A stretch of 64,000 bases of DNA, taken from assembly GCF_017652985.1 (NCBI RefSeq), contig NZ_JAGGDJ010000004.1, positions 248,001 through 312,000 of the forward strand. Direction: 5' to 3'. The notes beneath the pieces were generated by a model that searched no databases, was not told where the DNA came from, and was given only the letters and a program-made list of their open reading frames with translations. A program made the position numbers and the translations under genes. Positions within the stretch are counted from its first letter, which is position 1. Each line of letters starts with the position of its first letter. Of the stretch, positions 1 through 8,976 are shown piece after piece. The stretch is from Paenibacillus artemisiicola. GTDB taxonomy: Bacteria > Bacillota > Bacilli > Paenibacillales > Paenibacillaceae.

Positions 1-832
1 TCAGGACCGTCCAAAGACCCACTAACAACACTTCAATTCGCTCCAAATATTCGCCTAATTTCACCAATTGGATCGTCGAAAAAAACGGGTACGCCGAAGT
101 GTCAACGAAGTTAAACCCCAGAGAGCTTAAAGTAAGATAAGAAATCATAATCAAATACAAACCCGACAACAAGATTGCAATCATACAGGACGGAAAAATT
201 CTCTTCATGTTTTCCACGCGCGACATGAGAAACCCGAATGTAATCATTTGGGAAAAAGTAAATGTAAATAGATGCATGCTTCCGATTACCCGATTAGGTA
301 TCGAGCTCTTGAGTTGCGGCAGAAAAGGATTCGTCTGGATTTCTGGAATGATAAATAGACATGTGATTAGAAATCCAATTAAAAACAGTGGGAGAATGAC
401 TAAGTTGCTTCGAGCTAATGTCCCAAGGCCGATATAAACGGCATAGGTTGAACAAGCTGCATAGACCATGATCAGATAATCTGAATGCGTCTTCGGTAAA
501 ATCACAGTCGTATAGAACATGGATACCGCCCTGAAACTTCCCGATGCGGACTCCAAGTTATTTAGCAGATAGATGCTTAGCATCACTTTGCTCAGCCACT
601 TTCCAAGCAGCTTATCGCAAATTTCAGTCAGGTTATGATTCGGATACTGACGTTGAACGTACGTAATAATCCCGAGCAAGGCGATTCCGGCTACGATATT
701 GAAAAGGTTAGCGATCCAAACATCCTGTTTCATTAGCTTGGTCTCGGTTAGGAACACACTTTCGAAGCCTGCGATAAATCCGAACAGCAACCAACCCAAC
801 TGAAGATGAGTTATTTTCTCCTGCACGTTCAT
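1..832 (-). CDS. Spore germination permease, GerAB family (3' end outside window)
   Basis: This frame is open from the ATG at 832 to the window edge, so the C-terminus is missing (277 of the usual ~365 residues are present). Translation gives a hydrophobic protein starting MNVQEKITHLQLGWLLFGF, with about seven membrane helices, matching the amino-acid-permease-like GerAB subunit of nutrient germinant receptors in the spore inner membrane. AGGTGGG lies just upstream of the ATG. It is the last gene seen of a minus-strand operon after GerAA, GerAC and a small membrane gene. The germinant cannot be predicted from sequence. Confidence 0.9.
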   Translation of the reverse strand, partial: MNVQEKITHLQLGWLLFGFIAGFESVFLTETKLMKQDVWIANLFNIVAGIALLGIITYVQRQYPNHNLTEICDKLLGKWLSKVMLSIYLLNNLESASGSFRAVSMFYTTVILPKTHSDYLIMVYAACSTYAVYIGLGTLARSNLVILPLFLIGFLITCLFIIPEIQTNPFLPQLKSSIPNRVIGSMHLFTFTFSQMITFGFLMSRVENMKRIFPSCMIAILLSGLYLIMISYLTLSSLGFNFVDTSAYPFFSTIQLVKLGEYLERIEVLLVGLWTVL

Positions 833-844
833 TGACCCACCTTT

Positions 845-1078
845 TCAACTACTCAATAGATGCTTAAAGATGTACCGGGATAGCGGAGAATAGAAGCTGC
901 TGTACATCTTTTCGACTGTCGGCCAAGTATTCCTCAAATAAGGAGCACTATACCCTGCAGTGAATGTGCAAAGAAGCAGCATCGTTACGGCATCGGATAT
1001 GCTGCCTCGTTTGCGCAGCACTAAAAAATAGGTGATGCCATAGCAAAGAGAGCCGATAAAAAAAACCGTGTTTACCAT
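845..1078 (-). CDS. Small two-helix membrane protein in germination operon ('D' subunit type)
   Basis: A 77-residue protein with two predicted membrane helices (about residues 3-20 and 29-47) and a basic/aromatic tail. Its start abuts the GerAC stop and it ends 12 bp before the GerAB start, so it is embedded in the gerA operon. Small two-helix 'D' proteins encoded in gerA operons of Bacillus and relatives are known modulators of germinant receptors. Assignment rests on size, topology and position; no motif is decisive. Confidence 0.7.
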   Translation of the reverse strand: MVNTVFFIGSLCYGITYFLVLRKRGSISDAVTMLLLCTFTAGYSAPYLRNTWPTVEKMYSSFYSPLSRYIFKHLLSS

Positions 1079-2281
1079 TTAGGAATTCTCCTTTATAGAA
1101 GTGGTCATGCCCGATTTATCAAACATAACGGTAACGTGAACTTGAATTGGAATGGTGGGGTAAAGCTCCTCCCAATCCTTGTGAATGGTTTCCCATGCCT
1201 GTGGGTGGTATTGCATATAATATTCAGACAGTCCGAGAACATCGATTTTCAAGTTTTGTTGGAAATGTTTTAAACTCATTTTAATTTTTTTTTCTAAATA
1301 GCGTGAGGCTGCTTGTTCCATCTGTAAAATGATCCGTGACTCGCCGACATCGGAATCTTCATTTACATCTTCCACGGACGCGCTGAATTTCAAGGTTACG
1401 CTTAATCTTGGGCTGCCATTTTGAATGTCGCCATGGATCTCCGAGACTTTCTCATGGAATAATGCCGAAAACTCCGAACCATCATTCGAATGAATGACTT
1501 CATTAAATTCAATGTTTCTCCAAAATTTCTTCTTCGACAATGCGGTTAAGGTTAATACGTCGCTCCCCTCTACCCACCCAGCCAATTTTTGTTTATAGAT
1601 AACAGCCCCCCCATTCAAAATTAGAAACCCCTTATTGGTTGACTCTCTAAGACTGCCCGACACGAATCCTCGATTAGGATTCTGGAATAAATCCACGAAA
1701 TCCTTAATCGTTATCGCCACTACTTGGCCTGACAACTTATTATTTCGGACTTGACCTAACAAGTCGTTCGGTAAGATATCGCCGGACTCCGTACCGAGTT
1801 CAAGTTTATCCGAAGCTTTTCCTGGCGTGACAATTGGATATGCCGTAAGCCGAAATTCTCTTTTCCTCGATAAATAATCCACCACTTCGTATAGAGAATG
1901 TTTTGCGGCGCTTTCACTGATCATAAAAAATTTATTATGCTGGAAAATCAAATTTTTCCCGACACTTGCCCTCAATTTTCTTGCTGCATCCAAAGGCGTT
2001 TTACCGTTAGCGCTAGAAACCCATTTGGTGAGCGAAGAAGTCTTTTCTTGGCTTGTATTCGAGGGCATGACACAATACGCGCTGAACGTGTAGTTCTTCG
2101 TTTCGGAATCGTAGTCGATCGCCGTCGCCGTTACCAACGCAATATCGCTGATCTCATTGACATCCGGCGAACAACCCACTAACGAGGCTAAGCTGACTCC
2201 CACTGAAAGAAGACAAGCGATCTTTTTTAGACTAATCCCATTCCTTCCCATGAAAATAATGAGATTGTCTTTTAGGCTCAT
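1079..2281 (-). CDS. Spore germination lipoprotein, Ger(x)C family
   Basis: The protein (about 400 residues) has a hydrophobic signal segment ending in a lipobox (SLASLVGC) and a long soluble domain typical of GerAC, the lipid-anchored subunit of germinant receptors on the outer face of the spore inner membrane. Two ATGs are close together (2290 and 2281). AGAGGA touches the first but sits 9 nt before the second, so 2281 is preferred. The gene overlaps the 3' end of GerAA by about 50 bp, implying translational coupling. Confidence 0.9.
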   Translation of the reverse strand: MSLKDNLIIFMGRNGISLKKIACLLSVGVSLASLVGCSPDVNEISDIALVTATAIDYDSETKNYTFSAYCVMPSNTSQEKTSSLTKWVSSANGKTPLDAARKLRASVGKNLIFQHNKFFMISESAAKHSLYEVVDYLSRKREFRLTAYPIVTPGKASDKLELGTESGDILPNDLLGQVRNNKLSGQVVAITIKDFVDLFQNPNRGFVSGSLRESTNKGFLILNGGAVIYKQKLAGWVEGSDVLTLTALSKKKFWRNIEFNEVIHSNDGSEFSALFHEKVSEIHGDIQNGSPRLSVTLKFSASVEDVNEDSDVGESRIILQMEQAASRYLEKKIKMSLKHFQQNLKIDVLGLSEYYMQYHPQAWETIHKDWEELYPTIPIQVHVTVMFDKSGMTTSIKENS

Positions 2282-3722
2282 GGGATTCATTCCTCTCGCG
2301 CTTCAATCTTCCTCTATACCTGACAGGAGGCAAGAAGATTTTCTGTACCGATTTCCGAAACCCTTCCGTTCCGAGTGGATCAAGAAACAAAACACCGCAA
2401 AACCGCAAGGAACAGATGTGGAAAATGATTACGAACATCCCTACGGATAATCCAAACATCCCTGTTAAAGCGGTCAAAAACATTAACGGAAAACGCAATA
2501 AACGAAGTGCGATAGCCGTACTATAGGTAGGAATCGTAAAGGAGGCAATTCCGGTCATCGCAACGACAATTACCATGGGTCGTGATACAATCCCCGATTG
2601 TACCGCTGCTTCCCCTATAATGAGCGCTCCTACAATGCTGACAGATTGTCCCATAATACGAGGCAGACGCAAACTCGCTTCCCGAAGCACCTCGAAAGCG
2701 ACCTCCATAATTAAGGCTTCTATAAAAGTAGGAAAGGGAATCCCTGCCTTCGCGGAAAGAAACGTCATGAGCAGCGGGGTTGGAATCATTTCGAGATGGA
2801 ACGTAGTCAATGCAATATAAAATGAGGGACCGCTTAGGGATACAATCAACGTAATGAGGCGGATGATACGCAAGAAATTAGCGAAATAAAACCGCTCGAA
2901 TTGATCTTCGCTGGGATGAAGCATTTCAAAAAAAGTACTCGGGGCGATAAGGGCGTTAGGCGTTCCATCCGTCATAATGACAATCTTCCCTCGATTCATA
3001 GCCGTGACGACTCGATCGGGTCTTTCCGAATTCAAAATTTGAGGGAAAGGCGAGAACGTGCTATCTTGAATCCATTCTTCAATCTGAGTACTGTCCGATA
3101 GGAAATCCAATTGAATGGAATCGATGCGGTGGCATAGCTCGTTTAATACATTGGGATCAACCCGATCACCGAGGTACAGAATCATCACTTTAGTCTGACT
3201 TTCATCTCCGATTACGAATGACTTCGCTTTCAAGTGGGGCGATTTTATTCGACGTAAAACCATGCCCACGTTTTTTTGCAAGTCCTCCGTGAAGCCTTCT
3301 CGCGGTCCGCGGACGTTCAATTCAATCTGCGGTTCGTCTATGGCTCGAGTCTCAAAACCGGGCAACTTCGTGGCATAGGCTTCCGCTTGCCCTTTAAGGA
3401 ACACTACGAAATGGGCATCTGCTATATGATTGATGATTTCATTAATCTCGGTGAGAATGCTGACTTCGCCCAGCGTAAACAGTGAATTCAATAAAACCTC
3501 ATTCGTTGGTCCGTTTTCTTTTCGTAGATCTAGATTCATTTTTCGTATTATGTGTTGATTTAATCGTTTTTCATCTACAAGTGAGTTTAAATAAACGATT
3601 ACAGCTTCATCGTCCGTAACCGATCCATCGAGATTTCGAATAATTAACAGTTCGTTTCCAGCGTAAATGCGTTTCAACTCTTGCAGCAAGTTCGCGCAGG
3701 TTGACATATGTAATGGTTCCAC
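2232..3722 (-). CDS. Spore germination protein GerAA family
   Basis: A 496-residue protein with a soluble N-terminal region (to about residue 270) and a cluster of five to six membrane helices (about 280-435), the architecture of GerAA. The start is GTG, supported by GGGGAGG six bases upstream; an ATG five codons in is poorly placed. It is the first gene of the operon GerAA-GerAC-small D-GerAB. Such operons are expected to be transcribed in the forespore under sigma-G. I did not find a convincing sigma-G promoter in the short upstream gap. Confidence 0.93.
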   Translation of the reverse strand: MEPLHMSTCANLLQELKRIYAGNELLIIRNLDGSVTDDEAVIVYLNSLVDEKRLNQHIIRKMNLDLRKENGPTNEVLLNSLFTLGEVSILTEINEIINHIADAHFVVFLKGQAEAYATKLPGFETRAIDEPQIELNVRGPREGFTEDLQKNVGMVLRRIKSPHLKAKSFVIGDESQTKVMILYLGDRVDPNVLNELCHRIDSIQLDFLSDSTQIEEWIQDSTFSPFPQILNSERPDRVVTAMNRGKIVIMTDGTPNALIAPSTFFEMLHPSEDQFERFYFANFLRIIRLITLIVSLSGPSFYIALTTFHLEMIPTPLLMTFLSAKAGIPFPTFIEALIMEVAFEVLREASLRLPRIMGQSVSIVGALIIGEAAVQSGIVSRPMVIVVAMTGIASFTIPTYSTAIALRLLRFPLMFLTALTGMFGLSVGMFVIIFHICSLRFCGVLFLDPLGTEGFRKSVQKIFLPPVRYRGRLKRERNESHEPKRQSHYFHGKEWD

Positions 3723-3807
3723 CCTAATCCTCCCCTCATTATCACCGTCAGTATGTCCTTAATTTGGAATTTCGATTCGCAATCGATGCCGTTCAAAATA
3801 ATGGCAT

Positions 3808-3835
3808 AAAAAAACCTGCTCAACGAACGAGCAGG
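3808..3835 (-). terminator. Terminator of the thioredoxin-like gene
   Basis: Stem CCTGCTC/GAGCAGG (3815-3821 with 3829-3835), followed on the minus strand by seven T residues. It lies 25 bp after the thioredoxin-like stop codon and separates that gene from the germination operon. Confidence 0.8.
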
Positions 3836-3859
3836 CCATTCCAGCACATCTCCAACTCT

Positions 3860-4189
3860 TCAGCATGTATCTCCCAAGACTGCATGGCGGATTATGGTCT
3901 GCCGTAGCACATCCTTACTTTGCGGACCCATAAGCGTTTCGACTTGATAACCATTCTTAAATAACATGAAGGTCGGTACTCGCTTCACCCCATATTCCAT
4001 TGCGAGCTCGGTTTCTTGTTCAATATCGATTTTCACAATCGTAGCTTGATGTTTTACCTCATCGGCTAGCTCCTCTGTAATAACAAGCTGTTGTTCGCAT
4101 TCGGATCCTGACTTACAAAAGTTTACAAGCGTAATACCATGATCAATTTGTTCGCGGAAATGTTCACTTGTTAAAGAAACTACCTTCAT
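3860..4189 (-). CDS. Thioredoxin-fold protein without a CXXC active site
   Basis: A 109-residue protein with the thioredoxin fold signature in its second half, including the cis-proline loop (VKRVPTFMLFKNG). The canonical WCGPC site is absent: the matching stretch reads NFCKSGSECEQQ, so the first active-site Cys is lost or displaced and the segment is one residue short. A further Cys is at the C-terminus. It may act in binding or in unusual redox chemistry rather than as a normal thioredoxin. The start at 4189 is chosen because GGAGG lies 8 bp before it; the ATG at 4204 would place that site inside the gene. Confidence 0.8.
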   Translation of the reverse strand: MKVVSLTSEHFREQIDHGITLVNFCKSGSECEQQLVITEELADEVKHQATIVKIDIEQETELAMEYGVKRVPTFMLFKNGYQVETLMGPQSKDVLRQTIIRHAVLGDTC

Positions 4190-4556
4190 CCGCTTCTCCT
4201 CCATTAATCAGTCACATGATAACTTCAAGATTCTTCAAGATTAAGTTCTTACTATTCTCTATTTGAATTTTTTTATACAGTCTGTTTTTAACCATCAAAT
4301 TTTTTAAATACATCTAACAGTTTGCCATTTCATTCATTAGAGTTACATAAATGATTACCGAGCATGACATCCTATTCATAATGGTCAATTGAACCAAATG
4401 TTAGAAGTATTTAGTTGTTTAAACCTAACAATTGGCGCTGCCAGTTCCAAATTGCGGATTGTAATCTGGCATCCAGGCCAGGCCTTCCCGTGAATTCCGG
4501 ATATAATCTGAAGTATTCTCGGATACAAAAACAAAAACTTAAAATGAGGAGTTCTA
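4190..4556. other. Intergenic region, 367 bp, no gene seen
   Basis: AT-rich spacer between divergently oriented genes. It should hold both promoters. I see no riboswitch-like structure, repeat or small ORF with a ribosome site. Confidence 0.5.
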
Positions 4557-4907
4557 ATGATGAACCAAATCGAACAAAGTGTAATTATAGCTCGTTTTCA
4601 ATTGAAGCCGGGCTCGGATAAACAAGCCTTTTTTGAGAATCTAAAGCCGTTATTTGACACGATGTCCAAAGAACCTACCTTTGTAAACGGCATTGTTCAT
4701 GAAAATGTGGATCATCCCGATGAAATTTTATTTTATGAAATTTGGAACTGCTCTAAAGAGAAATGGCTGGCGGAAGAAGAAACAAAAGCTTATCGTCAAG
4801 GTCCATATACGAAGGCAGCAGCGTTCTTGCTTGGCCGAGAACTTAGTTTTTATACACCGACAGGCGAATGGGGAACTAAGATCACTGCGGGTAAACATTT
4901 TTCTTGA
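4557..4907 (+). CDS. Putative quinol monooxygenase (ABM-domain protein)
   Basis: A 116-residue protein of the antibiotic-biosynthesis-monooxygenase (ABM) fold: an N-terminal beta strand (SVIIARFQLKPG), a helix over FFENLKPLFDTM, and the family-typical strand region VHENVDHPDEILFYEIW. YgiN-like members act as small dimeric quinol monooxygenases or heme-degrading enzymes, and family membership alone does not fix the activity. GAGGAG lies five bases before the tandem ATGs. It appears monocistronic. Confidence 0.8.
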   Translation: MMNQIEQSVIIARFQLKPGSDKQAFFENLKPLFDTMSKEPTFVNGIVHENVDHPDEILFYEIWNCSKEKWLAEEETKAYRQGPYTKAAAFLLGRELSFYTPTGEWGTKITAGKHFS

Positions 4908-4987
4908 TATGCACCAGCTCGAACAACGAAAGAAAATCCCCTTACGGTAAACATGGAAAAGAGTTCATGGGTTAGGATGAAATTAGG

Positions 4988-5830
4988 TTAGATAATCATT
5001 CGCAATGCGAACAACAATAAGGTGCCGCACATGATGCGGATCAGCAAAACACTGCCGATGCGCCGGGAAATGCGCGCGCCGATCCACCCGCCGAGTAATG
5101 ACCCGGGAGCTAATGATAACACAAGCATCCAGTCCCACTCGCCGCGGATCAAATGCATGCCGCTGCCGAACAGCGCCGAGATGAAAATAACCGCCATCGA
5201 TGTAGCGGAAGCAATATGAGGTGGGAAACGGAACAGCAGCAGCATGGTTGGGATGAGCAGTATCCCCCCGCCTATGCCGAGTAATCCGGCGATCAAACCG
5301 ACAGCACCACCGACTAGCAGTGCCGGTAGCGCATTATACCCGTACGCTTGCTTGATACCGTCGACATCCGTGTACGTGCGCACATAACGCCATTTTCCCT
5401 GATACGGTTTAATCCGATTGCGGAACAAGAGCAGAATGACCATGAACAACATAAAAAAGCCGAATGCCCTCCGGAAAACTTCCGGGTGGAATAGCGAGGT
5501 CAGGCTTGCGCCTAATAATGACATTGGACCGCTCGACAACGAGAAGAACAGCGCACTGCGTAAATCTGCTTTCCTTTCCTTTACAAACGTCAGCGTCGAT
5601 GTGAACGAAGTGAACACAAGCGCTCCGAGCGATACGCCCACTGCCAATGCCGTGTCGATGTCCATTCCCAGCATGGAAGGGCCAAGCAGGAGCAGTGCCG
5701 GCACGATTACAACCCCTCCGCCCAAACCGACAATGGCGCCAAATGTCGAAGCAACTAATCCGAGAATGAACATGACTAGCAGTGAGGTAAAGTCCCATGA
5801 TGACAGTATTGGATACACGTACCGTTGCAC
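4988..5830 (-). CDS. TauE/SafE-family membrane permease
   Basis: A 280-residue integral membrane protein with about eight helices and the internal duplication of the TauE/SafE family, seen as two glycine-rich motifs (GAIVGLGGGVVIVPAL and GLLGIGGGILLIPTM). Members export sulfite, sulfonates or other organic anions. The listed start is a GTG with only a weak site. GAGGTG is better placed for a GTG four codons later (5818). No linked sulfur-metabolism gene is present, so the substrate is unknown. Confidence 0.88.
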   Translation of the reverse strand: MQRYVYPILSSWDFTSLLVMFILGLVASTFGAIVGLGGGVVIVPALLLLGPSMLGMDIDTALAVGVSLGALVFTSFTSTLTFVKERKADLRSALFFSLSSGPMSLLGASLTSLFHPEVFRRAFGFFMLFMVILLLFRNRIKPYQGKWRYVRTYTDVDGIKQAYGYNALPALLVGGAVGLIAGLLGIGGGILLIPTMLLLFRFPPHIASATSMAVIFISALFGSGMHLIRGEWDWMLVLSLAPGSLLGGWIGARISRRIGSVLLIRIMCGTLLLFALRMII

Positions 5831-6032
5831 CTCGTGTACTTTTCAATTTTTAAGCTTGTTTATCGTTGTTTAGGACGTTTCCACCTACAGAAATCATTAT
5901 AGAGAACCCGGTCATGCTTTATACATTAGAGTTCCTCGTATCGGTTTGTTCTTGCTTATGAAGGCAGCCACTACTTAGGGATAGTGACCATTACAATTCC
6001 CTGTTAGCTGCATACTTATTTACGCCAAATAG

Positions 6033-6312
6033 TTAGAAGGCAAATAACAAAAGATTAAATCGTGTTGCCTTATAGGACGGTGTAAGACCTCTTTGCTCCG
6101 GCTCAAACCAAAGTTGAAGGCTGACATCTTCGGTCTCGGATGGATTATGTTCGGTATGCACCACTCCAGTACCGGCTGACATTCGTTGTACACCGCCAAA
6201 ATTCGTAATCATCACATTCCCTAGGTTGTCCTCATGTCGAAGATCTCCTTTAAGAACAATGGATAATATTCCCACATATTAACCAACCCAGATCGAATGA
6301 ATGCCTTGACTC
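6033..6312 (-). pseudogene. Pirin-family relic
   Basis: The readable part (6033-6275) matches the pirin/quercetinase cupin core: VLKGDLRHEDNLGN, a segment with MSAGTGVVHTEHNPSE, and the linker EPEQRGLTPSY. The metal-binding HPH motif that should precede it is missing. Just upstream an in-frame stop occurs and a short N-terminal-like stretch (HSFDLGW) is readable, as if about 25 codons had been deleted. The C-terminal cupin half (over 100 residues) is also absent. It is a decayed gene, not functional. Confidence 0.7.
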
Positions 6313-6394
6313 TGCGGGATATTTATTTAATACGCTCCTTAATAAACCTAAGTGGATAAAGAAGTTGCAACATCGGCTTGACGCAGATGGCTGT

Positions 6395-6444
6395 ACAAAA
6401 TAAAACTCAGGCAGAGAACTAAGTTAGTTTACTCTGCCTGAGTT
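6395..6444 (-). terminator. Terminator of the SDR gene
   Basis: A perfect 13-bp stem (6404-6416 with 6432-6444, arm AACTCAGGCAGAG), followed on the minus strand by a T-rich run. It lies about 55 bp after the SDR stop codon. Confidence 0.85.
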
Positions 6445-6499
6445 AAGAAAAGTGAAGCATTTTGAGTATGTCAGCGAATTAGCATTTACGCAAAGGAAT

Positions 6500-7246
6500 T
6501 TAAATTTGAGCCACGCCGCCATCGACGAACAATTCGATGCCATTTACATAGCTGCTATCCTCTGAAGCCAGGAACATCACGGCACTAGCGATCTCTTCCG
6601 TTTTGCCTAAACGGCTCAGTGGAACGTTGGTCTTGGCGGATTCAAGGACTTGATCTAACGCTTCGCCAAACAAACCGTCGTAAGCCGGCGTATGGACAAA
6701 TCCCGGGCTCAGAACATTAATTCGAATGCCGGTGCCTTTCAAATCCAGAATCCAGTTTCTTACCATTTGGCGAAGAGCTGCCTTAGATCCTCCGTAGACG
6801 CTAAATCCCGGGTCGCCAACTGAGCCTGCAGTCGAACCCGTCAAAATAATTGAGCCCGTTTGATTTGGAAATAGAGGTAAAGCTTTTTGAATAGTAAACA
6901 GCGTACCTTTAACATTCACATCAAAAGTAAGACGGTATTGTTCCTCAGTAATCTGACCCAGGGGTAGAATACTACCAAGACCAGCGTTTGCAAATAAAAT
7001 ATCTAGTCGTCCTTTTTCTTGCTTTACTGTTTCAAAAAGCTTGTCCAAGTCATTAAGATTCGAGATATCCCCTTGTACGCCGGTAACCCTTTCCCCAATC
7101 AATTTTACTGCCGCGTCCAATTCACTTTGCCGGCGGCCGGAAATGAATACGTGTGCCCCTTCTTCAACAAGTTTTTGCGCGGTAGTAAGCCCGATGCCGC
7201 TTGTTCCTCCCGTAACGACTGCAACCTTGCCCTCGAATTTCTTCAT
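6500..7246 (-). CDS. SDR-family NAD(P)-dependent oxidoreductase
   Basis: A 248-residue classical short-chain dehydrogenase. It shows the TGGTSGIG nucleotide-binding motif near residue 12, the NAG motif in LFANAG, a catalytic Ser in the GSTAGS stretch, and the YxxxK pair in [16 protein letters not shown] and the [11 protein letters not shown] ending are typical. Arg/Ser after the first strand (SGRRQS) hints at NADP. GGAGCG precedes the ATG. A half-conserved Crp/Fnr-like palindrome lies about 70 bp upstream (7314-7329), suggesting control by the neighbouring regulator. Confidence 0.93.
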   Translation of the reverse strand: MKKFEGKVAVVTGGTSGIGLTTAQKLVEEGAHVFISGRRQSELDAAVKLIGERVTGVQGDISNLNDLDKLFETVKQEKGRLDILFANAGLGSILPLGQITEEQYRLTFDVNVKGTLFTIQKALPLFPNQTGSIILTGSTAGSVGDPGFSVYGGSKAALRQMVRNWILDLKGTGIRINVLSPGFVHTPAYDGLFGEALDQVLESAKTNVPLSRLGKTEEIASAVMFLASEDSSYVNGIELFVDGGVAQI

Positions 7247-7313
7247 GATTTTTACGCTCCTTTTTATTGGTTAGCACCGAATTTTATAACTATATATCAA
7301 TCTTTACGCAATC

Positions 7314-7329
7314 CGTAATTTGACTCACC
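7314..7329. promoter_or_regulatory. Candidate Crp/Fnr-type operator (SDR promoter)
   Basis: CGTAATTTGACTCACC keeps the GTAA-N6-TCAC core of a Crp/Fnr site and matches the half-sites of the perfect palindrome at 8793. It is centred about 75 bp before the SDR start. Confidence 0.4.
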
Positions 7330-7536
7330 TGCGGATTCAGTCATCTGATACTCAAATGACGGATGGGGTTTTGCAAATCGATAACCAAAGCATCGGATTT
7401 TTCAGTCCGGCTTGGAAATAATAATGAAGTTACATCCTCCTTTGTTAAAAGCAATCTGGGTACCATGGCTCAACGGTTTGTGGCTTTTTCTCTCAGAGGA
7501 GATGCATTCATCATAGTCCTTATAAAAAAAATGTTC

Positions 7537-7552
7537 AGTAATGTAGATTACC
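7537..7552. promoter_or_regulatory. Candidate Crp/Fnr-type operator
   Basis: AGTAATGTAGATTACC has GTAAT-N4-ATTAC arms identical to those of the 8793 palindrome. It lies just after the 3' end of the Crp/Fnr gene and about 290 bp before the SDR start. Confidence 0.35.
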
Positions 7553-7593
7553 TAAACTGACTTCGTCTAATGGTGATTATGCCCACTTCGGGT

Positions 7594-8289
7594 CTAGCTC
7601 AGTTCTTCTGTAAGTTTTTGAATATGAATCATAACCATTTTTCGGCTGGTTATGAGAATACCCTCATTGGTTAATTCTTGCAAAGTCAGTGATACCGCTT
7701 CTCTTGTAGCACCGATCATATTGGCCAGTTCTTGGTGAGTCAACGGGATATCAATTTTTCGGTACCCGTTTTCTTCAACACCGAATTTAATAGAAAGTCT
7801 GTTGAGAAAGTAAAGAACTTTTCCCCGAAGATCTCTAAAGACCATTTTTTCTACTAATTCATCCTGAATTTTTAGTCTCTTACTCATTTCAGATAAAAAT
7901 CTTAAGGTTAACTCTGGATGCTTACTTAAAAGCGGTTCGATTTGTTCAGCAGGTATCGAATAAATCAGCGATTCTTCCATCGTTTCCACGTAAGTTCCAT
8001 CTGTGGCTAATGAAAATGATTCACTTTCGCCAAATACTCCACCTTCGCTTAGAATGCAAACCGTATACTGTTTGCCTGCCGGATTCGTTTTATAAAATCG
8101 AAGTTTTCCCGTCATGACGAAAAACAAGCCTTTTCTCTCGCTGCCGGGTGTTTGAATAATGGAGTTTTTAGGTAGCGTAATGATACTCGACTCATTAGAT
8201 ATCTGTTCAAGTTCATGGATAACTTCAGCTGGAAGGGATTCGAATATCTTGATACGTGACAATAAAGTTTTGTTTTTGTCCTGTTTCAT
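7594..8289 (-). CDS. Crp/Fnr-family transcription regulator
   Basis: A 231-residue protein with an N-terminal cyclic-nucleotide-binding-like domain (about residues 15-125, with GKLRFYKTNPAGKQYT) and a C-terminal winged HTH (about 150-225; recognition segment HQELANMIGATREAVSLTL). The E/S/R residues of the recognition helix fit family members binding TGTGA-like half-sites. No N-terminal Cys cluster of oxygen-sensing FNR is present. It follows a thioredoxin gene by 10 bp and is probably co-transcribed. Palindromes at 8793, 8977, 7537 and 7314 are candidate targets, including its own operon. Confidence 0.92.
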   Translation of the reverse strand: MKQDKNKTLLSRIKIFESLPAEVIHELEQISNESSIITLPKNSIIQTPGSERKGLFFVMTGKLRFYKTNPAGKQYTVCILSEGGVFGESESFSLATDGTYVETMEESLIYSIPAEQIEPLLSKHPELTLRFLSEMSKRLKIQDELVEKMVFRDLRGKVLYFLNRLSIKFGVEENGYRKIDIPLTHQELANMIGATREAVSLTLQELTNEGILITSRKMVMIHIQKLTEELS

Positions 8290-8299
8290 TGTGTTTCAC

Positions 8300-8632
8300 T
8301 TACTGGTTTTCCGAAGAATGAAGCGTACTTAGAAATTCCCTTATTTGAGTCGGCGTTTTAGCGAATTTACTGTGCAAATGCTCCAATTTCTCCCCATTCT
8401 TGAATACAAGCAAGCTTGGGATTCCCTTAACGCCATATTCTTCTGCAAGCATATCGAATTGTTCCGAATCTACAGCGAAGAAGGATTTGTCATGATGCTC
8501 GTCGACAATGTCTCCAATAAATCGATCTAAATTTTTGCAATCCGGGCACCAAGTTGCGTCGAATTTCATGATTGTATACCGGTTTTGATTAATTTGCTGT
8601 TGAAATTGCTCCTGATTTTCAATTCTGTTCAT
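8300..8632 (-). CDS. Thioredoxin-family protein (CPDC active site)
   Basis: A 110-residue thioredoxin with active site FDATWCPDCKN near residue 30 and the cis-Pro loop VKGIPSLLVFKNG. CPDC in place of CGPC changes the expected redox potential and is seen in a Firmicutes subgroup of small thioredoxins. A strong GGAGGAG site precedes the ATG. It is the first gene of a two-gene operon with the Crp/Fnr regulator, which may sense or respond to redox state. Confidence 0.92.
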   Translation of the reverse strand: MNRIENQEQFQQQINQNRYTIMKFDATWCPDCKNLDRFIGDIVDEHHDKSFFAVDSEQFDMLAEEYGVKGIPSLLVFKNGEKLEHLHSKFAKTPTQIREFLSTLHSSENQ

Positions 8633-8792
8633 GGTAACTCCTCCTTTTTAATGGTTCAACCTGTCTGAGCTGATGATTTCATTTTAGAATTCCCCATTAC
8701 TCCACGCTTATCCAAATAACGAGTCGTTTAGGGTGAACTCTCACATTCCCCCCTTTTTTGCATTCATCATAAACCACCGATTATTCCTTTTC

Positions 8793-8808
8793 TGTAATCG
8801 CGATTACA
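8793..8808. promoter_or_regulatory. Perfect 16-bp palindrome, candidate Crp/Fnr operator
   Basis: TGTAATCGCGATTACA is a perfect inverted repeat with the TGTNA-N6-TNACA geometry of the Crp/Fnr family. It lies 160 bp upstream of the thioredoxin/Crp operon, between it and the divergent cupin gene. Confidence 0.6.
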
Positions 8809-8976
8809 AAACTTACTCCGACTTTGCTGGGAACTTCGAATAAATACCTTCTTTCTAACTAATAATGATCTAAACTCCTTTCATACTACGTTCTCAGTCA
8901 ACTATGAACCATCATACAAACCGTTCTGTCTTACGACCTGATCAAAATTTATATACTAAATGGTAATATTTACATT

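Larger units (their letters stand above)
7247..7593. other. Intergenic region, 347 bp, with candidate regulator sites
   Basis: It holds the SDR promoter and two imperfect GTAAT-type palindromes listed separately. A 65-codon plus-strand ORF at 7363-7560 has no ribosome site and no recognisable protein features, and is not accepted as a gene. Confidence 0.45.

Noticed and set aside
7363..7560. 65-codon plus-strand ORF downstream of the Crp/Fnr gene
   Set aside because: No ribosome site, no protein-like composition, and it overlaps candidate regulatory sites.
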